Shown in pieces: positions 1 through 8,166 of a DNA stretch of 22,702 bases. Positions within the stretch are counted from its first letter, which is position 1. Each line of letters begins with the position of its first letter. The translations under genes and the position numbers were made by a program. The notes under the pieces were generated by a model, which searched no databases, had not been told where the DNA came from, and saw only the letters and a program-made list of their open reading frames with translations. Source of the DNA: an uncultured Bacteroidales bacterium (GTDB taxonomy: Bacteria; Bacteroidota; Bacteroidia; Bacteroidales; UBA932); contig CABUIX010000038.1 in NCBI GenBank assembly GCA_902491795.1, forward strand, positions 1-22,702, read 5' to 3'.

Positions 1-875
1 CCGGAATACAGGGCGTAGATGAAATCATCGTCGCAGCAGACATCCACATAGCCTTTCCGCTCATTCTCTTTGTGGGCGAGTGCCCTGCCGCCGCCTATGG
101 TGACCACCTGCCATTCCGGTTCGAAGCATTCCGGCCCTTTGACAAAAAGAGGGACTGCGCTGACAAGATCCACGATCTCCAGCTGGTCGGCATAGCGGCA
201 CGCGACCACGCAGGCCTTGTTTGCAGTGTTGGCTTTTATTATGCCCTCGAAGGCCTGGAGCTGAAATTCTGATGTCCGGTTTTTCCTGGTGTCCGGTATG
301 TACCTTGCCAGTACTCGGAGCGAATCTCCCTGTGGCAGTTCTACTATTCTTTCGTCTCCGGCGCTGTCCATGGCGACAAGTCTGTCACCATATCCGCATA
401 TACATGATATTCTGCGGGATATTCCTTCGCATTTGAACTGTTCTGAAGGGTAGTATTCCCGGCACAGCAGGCTGTCTGTGTCGGCAGCCAGAATCTTGTC
501 GAGCGTGATGTCGTATATCAGGGTCGTACTGTTGCCGTTGAGCAGCGCGAAATAGAATGCTCCGAGCATCTCTCCGGGGCCCCTTCCCTTTTTGATGAAC
601 TTGTTTGTCTGCCCGCTGGAAAGTCCGTAGACATACATTTGTGCTTCGGGCGATTTGTTATCCTTGAACAGCAGCGATTTGCCCGTGTAGTAGATTCGTG
701 TCGGCGCGAGAAGGTCAGGGATATTCATGGGCTCTCCTTTGACGCTTATGGCCGGCCGGTCCTCTTTCAGGATTTTCAAATTTTCCTGCCGCGAGCCGCA
801 GGATACGGCGATAACCGACAGCGACAGGGCCAAGGCCGCTGCTGTCGGAAAGTTAAAATGTCTCTCTGCCTCCAT
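1..875 (-). CDS. TolB-like 6-bladed beta-propeller lipoprotein (3' end outside window)
   Basis: An open frame of 291 codons runs from the ATG at 875 to the left edge without a stop, so the C-terminus lies outside the window. The N-terminus is a lipoprotein signal: a hydrophobic stretch ending in AVSC with Cys26, so the mature protein should be anchored in the envelope. The segment KKGRGPGEML matches the same motif in the propeller at 15026-16078 (SKGRGPGEML), which places it in the TolB-like propeller family of Bacteroidetes. The start lies 3 nt after the stop of the preceding propeller pseudogene, so the two are almost certainly cotranscribed from the promoter near 2055-2086. Ligand and role are unknown. 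The frame is clean, and the lipobox plus the motif make the call fairly secure. Confidence 0.8.
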   Translation of the reverse strand, partial: MEAERHFNFPTAAALALSLSVIAVSCGSRQENLKILKEDRPAISVKGEPMNIPDLLAPTRIYYTGKSLLFKDNKSPEAQMYVYGLSSGQTNKFIKKGRGPGEMLGAFYFALLNGNSTTLIYDITLDKILAADTDSLLCREYYPSEQFKCEGISRRISCICGYGDRLVAMDSAGDERIVELPQGDSLRVLARYIPDTRKNRTSEFQLQAFEGIIKANTANKACVVACRYADQLEIVDLVSAVPLFVKGPECFEPEWQVVTIGGGRALAHKENERKGYVDVCCDDDFIYALYS

Positions 876-878
876 GCT

Positions 879-1898
879 CTAAAGGATGAGTTTCCGGAGA
901 GTATGCGGCTGCGTCTCGTCGTCTGAGAGCTTGAGGAAATACAGACCGTCGGAGCTGTTGCTGAAAAGCGGGGACGCACCTATGGAGGCGTTTGTGTAGA
1001 TTGCCACGCACCTGTTTCCGGCAACATCATACAGGGAATACAGTCTGTCGGAATAGTCTGTATTCTCCCCGTCCTGCACGAGTTCTCCTCCGATGCTCAT
1101 CAGCATCAGGCGGTCTTTGTCGGCAAAAAGGAACAGAGATTGCGAATTGCTTCACAGATAGTCGCTCCTTTTTTCGGAGCCGCTTTCCAGAGAACTGTTG
1201 TCCTGCAGTTTCTCTACACGGAAACTGTCGGATTTCAGTTCTGCGGCTGTCGAGGTCTTCCCGGAAGCAGGGTCGTACCGATATACGGTGAGAGCGTCCT
1301 TCGCGGCGAAATATACATTCCCGTCCTTCAGGCAGACAGGTGCCGGGTATGCTGCATGGAGCAGTACCCTGTGCTCCGTGGTGCTCTTTCCGATGCTCTG
1401 CACGACTTCGCCTTTTCTGGTGTCATAGACATCGACGATGTTTTCGTCGGCATTGCCTGCGGTATATATGTAGATGCTGTCTCCGGCAGGCAGGAAGTCC
1501 TTGATTGCCGAGCGGTAGGGATATTCAGCGACCGGCTCGCCGTCCATGGTGTAGGCGATGAATTCGAGCGAACCTGCACTCCAGACATAGACGGTGTCGT
1601 TTTGTATCTTGACGCTTGGCGGTGTGAGATATTCATACTGCGCACGTCCCGAACGCCCTATCTGTTTCACCTGCCTTCCGTCGGCGGAATACAGATATAC
1701 GCTTTTGAGGTCGGTAAGCACAAAGCGGCCGTCATCGCTTATCGCGAACGACATCGGTCTTGCGACGGGACCAAGGTTCTCCTGAAGCTCGCAGACGGTC
1801 TGCGACGGAGCTTCAGTGGCGGAGCCGCTGTTCCTGCCGGTACATGAAGACAGCAGCAATAGTGAACAGAGGCCTGATATGAAGATGTGACTGCGCAT
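879..1898 (-). pseudogene. TolB-like propeller lipoprotein broken by one in-frame stop
   Basis: The frame has 340 codons including its final TAG, but codon 249 is TGA (1152-1154). The close paralogue at 8167-9204 reads SEYLWSNSQ here; this copy reads SDYL-stop-SNSQ, so a Trp codon TGG became TGA. Both sides of the stop stay in one frame and keep paralogue sequence down to the common ending LSDDETQPH..LIL. The start at 1898 gives a lipoprotein signal with lipobox LLSSC (Cys19). A translated product would stop after 248 residues and miss the last blades of the propeller. It lies 13 bp after the truncated NVEALA peptide and 3 bp before the next propeller. A sequencing error or stop read-through cannot be excluded, but a recent nonsense mutation is the simplest reading. 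Confidence 0.85.
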
Positions 1899-1911
1899 GG
1901 TGAAACGGATT

Positions 1912-2004
1912 TTAGATTGCAGATCGTTTGTCGGCCAAAGTGAAGACTGCGGCAGAAGCAGCCGGGACCGGAATTGCCGAACTCAAGAAAATCAATTTTT
2001 TCAT
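1912..2004 (-). pseudogene. Truncated NVEALA-type peptide gene (leader only)
   Basis: Thirty codons from the ATG at 2004 to TAA at 1912. The product starts MKKLIFLSSAIPVPAASAAV, clearly related to the leaders of the intact peptides at 9217-9450 and 11458-11643 (MKKTILL.SAILILAASAAA). It ends shortly after the signal peptide and lacks the N.EALSNGE motif and the whole C-terminal part. The start context AACATTATG and the promoter upstream (2055-2086) match the intact copies, so the front of the cassette survived while the body was deleted. It sits 13 bp before the propeller pseudogene, the same order as in the intact units. It is too short to be found by standard ORF cut-offs. Confidence 0.75.
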
Positions 2005-2054
2005 AATGTTGATAATTATCTGGTTGATGCTTGGTTCCGAACTTTCTCTGTCAG

Positions 2055-2086
2055 CAAATATAAGGTATTGAAATTGGAAATCCAAT
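2055..2086 (-). promoter_or_regulatory. Promoter with dyad, NVEALA-type unit A
   Basis: Read on the minus strand this is ATTG, 20 nt, TATATTTG, matching the Bacteroidetes promoter (about TTTG, 19-21 nt, TAnnTTTG). The dyad ATTGGATTTCCAAT overlaps the -33 element (2073-2086) and is followed by TTCAATACCTTAT. The same block stands before both intact NVEALA peptides. The -7 box is about 51 nt upstream of the ATG at 2004. A further element, TTTTGC then ATC..CC, lies just upstream and is partly shared. Confidence 0.75.
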
Positions 2087-2223
2087 ATAAGGGATGATGT
2101 CGCAAAACGGACAGGGCCTGACGGCTTTTCTGCTATATATTTCCCGGCAGAATTTGAAATCCGGATTCAGCAATGAAATATTTTTGAGTTTGGAGTCAAG
2201 CTCGAATCAGTCAAATATAGTCT

Positions 2224-2302
2224 TTTCACATTTTCCTTATGCTTTCAGCCTGTATTTTTCACATTTTCCGCACAACTTTTACCCCAAAATTTCACATTTT
2301 CC
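2224..2302. repeat. Three 13-bp direct repeats at exact 33-bp spacing
   Basis: TTTCACATTTTCC occurs without mismatch at 2224-2236, 2257-2269 and 2290-2302, each start 33 bp from the next, about three helical turns. The spacers are only loosely alike (CTTTCAGCC, CTTTTACCC, ATTTCTACA at matching offsets). The array lies in the gap between the end of lepB (2342) and unit A. A candidate TATATTTG -7 box (minus strand, near 2213-2220) follows it on the downstream side. It may be a set of in-phase regulator sites or a decayed 33-bp tandem repeat. Confidence 0.7.
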
Positions 2303-2341
2303 ATTTTTAATTTCTACAAGATGTCAATATCCACCAAATTT

Positions 2342-3193
2342 TCAAAGGATTCTTTCGCTGTATTTCGGCACCACCCCTATCACGAAGTCTTCCGGCACGA
2401 ATCCGAAGTATCTGCTGTCCCGCGAGTTGGCGGCATTGTCCCCGACGAAGAAATACCAGTTCTCCCTGAATGTGTATGTCCCGGCCGTCCTGCCGCCTAT
2501 GGTGACCCCGTCTTCGGAAATCCCGAGCTTCTCCCCGGTCTCGTATTCTATGACCTTCGCGTAGCGTCGCGCGTTTTCGCAGTCGAGCTTGATGCTCATT
2601 CCCTTGCCGGGCACCAGAATCGGCCCGAAGTCCTTTATTGTCCATTCGTCGCCCTTGCCGGCGAACTGCCCTGCCTTCAGGGATTTGTGCTCCAGCAGCA
2701 GCTCGTCCGGGATACCGCTCAGCCTTGTCTCCGAACTCTCCGGCACACCCGTTGCGCCGGTGCGCGAGTTTACATAATGCGAACCGGCTGCCGAAACGCT
2801 GTCGCCCGGGATGCCTATGCAGCGCTTGATGTAGACATAGTTGATTTTGAAGCCTATCTCGTCATTCCTCCAGCCGAAAGGGTAGTTGAACACCGCGACA
2901 TCCCCGATGCGCAGTCTGCGCAGCCCCGGCATCCTGAAACAGTGGAGTTCCGGGGAGTCGAAGTCGAACTTCGTGTATATCCGTCCTCCGAGCACCAGTT
3001 TGTTCACATAGATTCCCGTGCCGTTCGGAATCGTCGGGAGCATCGACACCCCTTTCGAGACGAAGCGGTCGCAGAGAAATATGCGCGTGCCGAAATACAG
3101 CAGGGGCAGTGCTGCAACGGCAACGCAGACCCACGTCACGATGCCGAGCATTCTTTCTTTCCAGTTTCTGCCAATATTCTTGTTTCTGTTCAT
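2342..3193 (-). CDS. lepB: Signal peptidase I (S26 family)
   Basis: 283 residues. A single N-terminal membrane segment (about residues 15-40) is followed by the catalytic Ser50 in GVSMLPT and Lys123 in YIKRCIGIPGD. The C-terminal box GDNAANSRDSRYFG is at 251-264. These are the conserved boxes of type I signal peptidases, so it should be an active Ser/Lys endopeptidase that releases secreted proteins on the outer side of the inner membrane. It is the last gene of the run that starts with a NVEALA peptide at 9450, 51 bp after the O-antigen-ligase-like gene. That context suggests an accessory enzyme serving local substrates such as the NVEALA peptides, rather than the housekeeping copy; this is inference. 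The symbol denotes the family. Confidence 0.93.
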   Translation of the reverse strand: MNRNKNIGRNWKERMLGIVTWVCVAVAALPLLYFGTRIFLCDRFVSKGVSMLPTIPNGTGIYVNKLVLGGRIYTKFDFDSPELHCFRMPGLRRLRIGDVAVFNYPFGWRNDEIGFKINYVYIKRCIGIPGDSVSAAGSHYVNSRTGATGVPESSETRLSGIPDELLLEHKSLKAGQFAGKGDEWTIKDFGPILVPGKGMSIKLDCENARRYAKVIEYETGEKLGISEDGVTIGGRTAGTYTFRENWYFFVGDNAANSRDSRYFGFVPEDFVIGVVPKYSERIL

Positions 3194-3244
3194 CTTACTG
3201 CATGATATTGTCCATTTTGCCGATTAGCCTCGCAGCGGCTCTCC

Positions 3245-4867
3245 TTACCGGGAAGACCTGCAGCGGTTCAGCGAGTCCAGCGCTTCCATGGCTTCGCGGC
3301 GGAGCCGTACCATCGAGGCGTTTCTCCGGTTTATAGGCATGGCGGATATCTTTTCGGCCACAAGGGTGGCTCCTTCATCGTTTCCTGTCCGGATATGCAG
3401 CCGCATAAGCCGCAACAGGGGATAGATCCTGCAGGGAACCATGTAATGTGCGCGAAGGTACTCCTCTTCGGCGCCGGCATAGTCGCCTTCCGACTCAAGG
3501 TTGCGGCCCATGATTATCCGGAACATCGGATCTGAAGAGATTGCGGCACCTTCGGCAAGGATGCGGCTGCTCTCCGCGAAATGTCCGGTCCGGTGCAGGA
3601 TGTACCCCAGGTCATAGAGGAAGCGGTAGTTGTCTGATAGTTCGGCATACAATGCCCGCATTTGCATGGCATCGGCTTCGGTCGGCCCGTAGTTGATGAA
3701 CTGAGCAATCCTTTTCCACTCGAGTTCGGCGTCCTTGCGCTCATCGGCCACTGGCTTCAAGGCCACGGCTGAGGCGACGCATGCCGTGAGCGCTGCGAGG
3801 GCAAGCATCAGCTCTGCCTTGGTTCCGCGCCTTCCCGTCGGGCCGCAGGATGCAAGGAACAGCACCAGCAGAATCCTGAATCCGGTGATGCTCAGCGGGT
3901 ACGAGAACATGGCAAAAACGGCCAGCGCGAGCATTCCGGCGGCAAACACGTTTTTTCTTTTGTGCAGGTTGAGAATGGCGGATGCGGCGATTCCTGCTGC
4001 AAGCAGCAATCCGGGGATACCTCTTTCCATGCCGATTCCCAGATATTCATTGAACGGATATTCCGGACAGCCCGCGACTCTGACAATGCCGGCAGGCGCG
4101 TTGGGATGGGTGCGGAAGAATTCTTCCTGAGCCTGTCCGTATGCGCCCATGGTCGAGCCCGGACCGCTTCCGGCAATGGGCCGCTTGGCGATTGCAAGGA
4201 TTTCCATGTGCCAGATGTGCAGCCTTCCGACTGCTGAATCCGCTTTGATTAAGAAAGTCGCTCCGGCAGCGGCGACGAGCAGCAGGGAAGCGGCAGCTGC
4301 GGCAATGATCCTTCTGGGTGCATCAGGAAGCACATCCTTGAGCCTGGAGCGCAGGGTTTTATTGCCTGAGAGGGAATAGACGGCGGAAACCGCAAAAGAG
4401 AGCCATGCGGCGCGGCTCATGGAAGCGGGCAGGACCAGGAACCCGAGTACCAGTGCGGAGACTGCAAATGCGGTCATCGTTATCCGGTAAAAACCTCTCG
4501 TCCTCCTGCTGCAGGATGCAAGGTATGCAAGCGCGACAGACATCCCTATGGCGATGAATCCTCCGTATGGACCGGGATTGTCAAAGCTTCCCGTGATGGG
4601 GAATGCCGCGTGGTTGGATGCCCTGAGGCCGGAGAGCTGCATGAGTCCGAGCCCTGCTTCGAGTATTGTCCAGACGCAGACGGCCAGAAATGCCAGCGCC
4701 CTGGTGGCGGCAAGTCTTCCGCAGAGAAAAGGCTTCAGCGCGAAATACATCACGAGCAGAGGCAGCAGGTGGCTCACGGGCATACCGTACCATGCAAGCA
4801 GCAACAGGGCGAGAATGTCCGGAACTGAAAATCCGCAGCGGACGTGTTTGACGAGGCCTACCACCAT
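3245..4867 (-). CDS. O-antigen ligase / Wzy-like membrane protein with C-terminal TPR domain
   Basis: About 540 residues from the ATG at 4867. That start overlaps the end of the upstream gene by 10 nt in the sequence ATATGGTGGTAG, which suggests translational coupling; a longer frame up to 5026 lies inside the upstream gene. About ten hydrophobic segments fill residues 12-372. Family-type motifs are TGSFDNPGPYGGF (92-104), SMSRAAW (149-155), RLHIWHMEILAIAKRPIAGSG (215-235) and NEYLGIGMERGIPG (273-286), as in Wzy_C/O-antigen ligase proteins, which transfer lipid-linked glycans at the periplasmic face. Residues about 400-510 form TPR-like helices. The acceptor could be lipid A, another glycan or a protein; TPR-bearing relatives include protein O-glycosyltransferases. 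Placement between a transglutaminase-fold lipoprotein and a signal peptidase favours an envelope or secreted substrate, but that is inference. Confidence 0.8.
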   Translation of the reverse strand: MVVGLVKHVRCGFSVPDILALLLLAWYGMPVSHLLPLLVMYFALKPFLCGRLAATRALAFLAVCVWTILEAGLGLMQLSGLRASNHAAFPITGSFDNPGPYGGFIAIGMSVALAYLASCSRRTRGFYRITMTAFAVSALVLGFLVLPASMSRAAWLSFAVSAVYSLSGNKTLRSRLKDVLPDAPRRIIAAAAASLLLVAAAGATFLIKADSAVGRLHIWHMEILAIAKRPIAGSGPGSTMGAYGQAQEEFFRTHPNAPAGIVRVAGCPEYPFNEYLGIGMERGIPGLLLAAGIAASAILNLHKRKNVFAAGMLALAVFAMFSYPLSITGFRILLVLFLASCGPTGRRGTKAELMLALAALTACVASAVALKPVADERKDAELEWKRIAQFINYGPTEADAMQMRALYAELSDNYRFLYDLGYILHRTGHFAESSRILAEGAAISSDPMFRIIMGRNLESEGDYAGAEEEYLRAHYMVPCRIYPLLRLMRLHIRTGNDEGATLVAEKISAMPINRRNASMVRLRREAMEALDSLNRCRSSR

Positions 4868-6786
4868 ATCTGCGAACCGTTCTCGTAGGTGAAGATCCGC
4901 TCTTCCTTGCCTTTTGTGTGATTGTGCAGAAGGAAAAGTGCGTTGGAAGGAACGTTGTCGTATATGAGTTCCTGTGTCTCCCGGCTTCCTGTCCTGGTTC
5001 CGAGAGAAATCCAGCCTCCGTCCCACATGCAGAGTTCGTACAGCTCACCGTCACGTATGAAGTTGTCGTCTGAACGGGGAAGAAATGAAATGCTCCGTAT
5101 GTCGGCCGCAGAACCGAGGTCGATGCCTATCCACGGCGTTTGCTGATCCTTGCCGCATAGCGCGTATGTCAGTGTCTCGCCATCGAAAGCCTTGTCCATG
5201 GTGTGGAGGGTGTCCCCGCTTTCGTATGTGCCGATGGCTGAGCCCTGAAGTCTGTTGCCCGCGGGACCGTACAGCTCGATTTCCGATATGTTTCCGTCTG
5301 TTCCTTGCGGGGGAATGTAGCGGATATATCTGAATGATCCTTTCCCGGCAGGAACTTCGAGTGTCTGGAAATTATATCCTACCGAATCGGGAAGCGGGAG
5401 CACGAGTGGATTCCGGAAGAGAGGGGAGCGTGACAACTCGAAGCGCCCTCCACGCATTGATGCGGCGTACTTCCTGGCCCTTGTGTCCATGAATTTCCGG
5501 AGAAGCCGCATGGGCGGTTCCATGGGCTCCCCGGGTCTGAGCTCCGAGACGGTGCCGAGGCTGTCCACTTTTACCGGCCAGCCTGCCGGGACGAGCTGCC
5601 CGTCCACATAATATTGCGGAAGAAATACTGCGGGGTAGCCCATGTCCGTGAAGGTGACTTTGCCTCCCCTGCGTCTGGCTCCGGATACTGGCACCCAGTC
5701 GCGGTCATCGAACACGCACAGCCAAACCGTCCGGGACAGGGCGGGGGTTTCCAGCGTGACGGATACGTCAGTAACTGGGCAGTATTCGGATGTCACATCC
5801 TTCAGCCTCGGGTCCGAAAGCAGGGGCGGCGTGTCCTTCCGTCCTGCCATTGCGACAGGGGAGTCGTCCTGGTATGCGTATGATTTCCTGTAGGCCTTGA
5901 CGAGTTTGAAAGTAAAAGGAGTCGTATGGGCGGGACGGAGAATGTCGCCAACGTCGAAAACGTAGCTGGTGTCGTTCCCGATGGTCATGCACCATTTGTG
6001 TCCCTGGGAGTGGTTGGCCCACTGAGGGGTGAAGTCCACGGCGACAGGAACGCCGAATGTTCTGGCTGCGTATACGAAAAGGCCCACATAGTCTTCGCAT
6101 GAACCCCCGACGATGCGTTTGAGTGCAGATGGCTTGAGAGATGGTTTGTTTCCGGGATAGTTTGCGTAGATATGGGGCTCCACGCAGGCGGAATTGAGAG
6201 CCTGGCAGAACTCGTCCAGTCTTGCGTCGGGCAATCCGGCCAGACTGTCGAGATACGGCCCGAAGTGCTCCTTGTAGTCGGTCTTCCAGTCTTCAAGAAT
6301 TTCCGTTCCGATTCTGTATGGCAGCAGATATTCGCAGAATTCTTCGAACGAAAGATCTTTTGCCCATGGAGATTCCCAGGCGTCGAAAGCTCTGTCGATA
6401 TGGCTTGTCAGGTAGTCCGAACTTATCCTGCGGGCATCGAAGACAGGCTCCAGGTCCGTGAAGAAAGGCGTCTTGAACAACGAGTCGTTGAAAGCCCGGA
6501 GCGCAAAGATGTCAATGCCCGGACGTGCGTAGAATTCATCCAGCAGGGAATAGTACCTGTCCAGCGAAGGGCCTTCCATGGCTGCGTTCCCTCCCATGTT
6601 TTCGATGAGATAGACCGCCGCGTCATATTTCTGCCTTTCTCCGCTTTCCCGGTAATGGTCCAGCACCGCCTCCAGCTGCGGCCGGTTGTCACCGGCGAAG
6701 CGCATCACCTTGTTGATATTTCCCGCCTGACGATTGCAGGAGGACAGGAGAATGAGAAATACTGTAACTGCTGTAAGATAACGCAT
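4858..6786 (-). CDS. Transglutaminase-fold lipoprotein with C-terminal F5/8-type-C-like domain
   Basis: 642 residues. The lipobox LLSSC (Cys17) predicts a lipidated envelope protein. A transglutaminase-like core holds Cys230 in VGGSCEDYVG, His263 in SQGHKWCM and Asp278 in YVFDVGD, in the usual Cys-His-Asp order, so the active site looks complete. Such domains act as thiol peptidases or acyl transferases, and the true reaction here is unknown. After a beta-rich middle part, the last 150 residues (YIRYIPPQGTDGNISEIELYG ... IGIDLGSAADIRSISFLPRSDDN) resemble a discoidin/F5-8-C carbohydrate-binding module. The gene follows the propeller at 6816-7925 by 29 bp and overlaps the ligase gene at its 3' end, so all are probably one operon. 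Confidence 0.82.
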   Translation of the reverse strand: MRYLTAVTVFLILLSSCNRQAGNINKVMRFAGDNRPQLEAVLDHYRESGERQKYDAAVYLIENMGGNAAMEGPSLDRYYSLLDEFYARPGIDIFALRAFNDSLFKTPFFTDLEPVFDARRISSDYLTSHIDRAFDAWESPWAKDLSFEEFCEYLLPYRIGTEILEDWKTDYKEHFGPYLDSLAGLPDARLDEFCQALNSACVEPHIYANYPGNKPSLKPSALKRIVGGSCEDYVGLFVYAARTFGVPVAVDFTPQWANHSQGHKWCMTIGNDTSYVFDVGDILRPAHTTPFTFKLVKAYRKSYAYQDDSPVAMAGRKDTPPLLSDPRLKDVTSEYCPVTDVSVTLETPALSRTVWLCVFDDRDWVPVSGARRRGGKVTFTDMGYPAVFLPQYYVDGQLVPAGWPVKVDSLGTVSELRPGEPMEPPMRLLRKFMDTRARKYAASMRGGRFELSRSPLFRNPLVLPLPDSVGYNFQTLEVPAGKGSFRYIRYIPPQGTDGNISEIELYGPAGNRLQGSAIGTYESGDTLHTMDKAFDGETLTYALCGKDQQTPWIGIDLGSAADIRSISFLPRSDDNFIRDGELYELCMWDGGWISLGTRTGSRETQELIYDNVPSNALFLLHNHTKGKEERIFTYENGSQIWW

Positions 6787-6815
6787 GGTCGTAAGCTTTT
6801 ATGGTATGGTTCCGC

Positions 6816-7925
6816 TCAGTCGATTCTCTGGGGCTCCGGGAAATCTTCCGGGAGAGCGTAGCTCCAGAAACTTTCGGTGTTGGGATCAAGGACATAGAGT
6901 CTGCCGTCTGCGAAATCGAAGTTTTCGGCAAGCTTGTCGATGCGAATGTCTGCGAGGGGGCTGCCGTCATAGCCGAAGCAGTAGATGTGCGGCAGTTCGG
7001 TGCGTCCCCTCTCGTATGACAATGCCGTTTCGCCGAGGTACATTACCGCGAAGAAGTCGTCGTAGAGGCGGGCATGGCAGAATGACACAGGTTCCTGTTC
7101 CCGAGGGCCGTTGACTATATCGTCCAGATTGTCGGGCTTGCCTATGCACAGAGATTTTCTCCATGTGGCATCCGGAGTGTAGAGGTTGACGTTGTTCAGC
7201 GCCGATGAAATCTCCACTATGATATTCCTGTCGCGGCTGTACCATAAATTTGTGTATACGGGGCCGTACCATTGTCCTGGGTTGACATGGGCGGAGTTGA
7301 TTTCCTTCAGTCCTTCGGGCTCGAAACTCTTGCCGTTATGGGCCAGCTTCCTTATGAATCCGGTATTGTCGTCAGACTGCTGCTTGTAGAAACAAGTAGA
7401 GTCGTCAATGAAGATATATTCGAAGCATGCCCTTGGAATATCGTTCTGCATGCTCGAAATGTCCGTCTGCCTGCCGGAGAGCGAGTTCGTCACGTTGAAC
7501 CTGTGGAGCGTCCGTCTGTTGATGTCAGTAAGCAGATAATTCAAACAGCCGTTTTCGACAATGCGGTCGGAATAAGAGACCGAAGGGACGAATGATGAAA
7601 ATTCGTCCGGCCCGTTGCCTGTGTTGAGGAATTCCCCGAGAATCGCCATGTCGGAAATCCTTATGATTTTCCATGAGCCTGTCTTGGCGCGTGTGCTTAC
7701 TATGAGGAGAGAATCCTGAATGTCGAACCCTGAAAGCCCGATGACTCCGGTGCTGACCGTGTCGGGCACGGACAGGGCGTATTCATGGGGGAACTTGTCT
7801 ATGATGCTGACATTATCCCTGAATATCATTGTGTTCCCTGATCCCGATCCCGAGCAGGACCAGATCAGGAATGCGGCCAGGGTGCAGAGCATGGGAGCAG
7901 TGCTTGTGGGCGGCGTATTTTTCAT
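6816..7925 (-). CDS. TolB-like 6-bladed beta-propeller lipoprotein
   Basis: 369 residues from the ATG at 7925; an in-frame GTG at 7934 would add three residues but overlaps the stop of the preceding pseudogene. The signal ends in LIWSC (Cys24). The repeated short beta-strand pattern and NTGNGPDEF, the counterpart of the GRGPGE motif of its relatives, place it in the TolB-like propeller family. It is more distant from the other propellers in the window than the 879/8167 pair are from each other. It comes directly after a decayed thioredoxin-like gene and 29 bp before the transglutaminase-fold lipoprotein. These propellers are often taken as ligand-binding envelope proteins; no substrate can be read from this sequence. 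Confidence 0.82.
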   Translation of the reverse strand: MKNTPPTSTAPMLCTLAAFLIWSCSGSGSGNTMIFRDNVSIIDKFPHEYALSVPDTVSTGVIGLSGFDIQDSLLIVSTRAKTGSWKIIRISDMAILGEFLNTGNGPDEFSSFVPSVSYSDRIVENGCLNYLLTDINRRTLHRFNVTNSLSGRQTDISSMQNDIPRACFEYIFIDDSTCFYKQQSDDNTGFIRKLAHNGKSFEPEGLKEINSAHVNPGQWYGPVYTNLWYSRDRNIIVEISSALNNVNLYTPDATWRKSLCIGKPDNLDDIVNGPREQEPVSFCHARLYDDFFAVMYLGETALSYERGRTELPHIYCFGYDGSPLADIRIDKLAENFDFADGRLYVLDPNTESFWSYALPEDFPEPQRID

Positions 7926-7930
7926 CAGTT

Positions 7931-8163
7931 TCACTCAGTGGGTTTTTGTTTTTCGGCAAATCCGGACAGGACTTCTTTGTACAGGTTCAGAATCTGAGGG
8001 CTGCGTGCAGGATTTCCGACGAGGATGACTTTATTTTCCCGTCCATTGACAGAAGTTCAGGATTCTCGATCTGATCGGCATTGATGACATTCATCGAGTC
8101 CGGCAGGATTATCTCCCGTGCGTTGAGTCTTTCGGTGATTTTCCTGTTTCTGCCTGAATACAT
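7931..8163 (-). pseudogene. Thioredoxin-like protein remnant with internal deletion and frameshift
   Basis: From the ATG at 8163, 3 nt after the propeller stop, one frame gives an N-terminal part with NAREIILPDSMNVINADQ and ends at TGA (7987-7989). From about 8028 a second frame reads KVILVGNPARSPQILNLYKE and stops at 7931. This matches the end of the intact thioredoxin-like lipoprotein at 9763-10356 (KPVFIGNPLGSDNLNNLFK). The two ends of one gene are thus joined after loss of the middle, including the CxxC region, and the junction is out of frame. The position after a NVEALA peptide and a propeller is that of the intact gene in the neighbouring unit. Homology of the N-terminal part is inferred from position only. 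Confidence 0.72.
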
Positions 8164-8166
8164 GCG

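Noticed and set aside
1152..1154. TGA read as selenocysteine
   Set aside because: The paralogue has Trp at this position, not Cys, and I see no selenocysteine-type hairpin after the codon.
2224..2302. Minimal CRISPR array
   Set aside because: Repeats of 13 bp with 20-bp partly similar spacers are too short, there are only three, and no cas gene is present.
2321..3205. 294-residue plus-strand frame
   Set aside because: It is antisense to lepB, which has all catalytic boxes; the composition is that of a GC-rich shadow frame.
4868..5026. Longer start (5026) for the ligase-like protein
   Set aside because: The added 53 residues are polar, lie within the coding sequence of the upstream lipoprotein and precede the first membrane segment.
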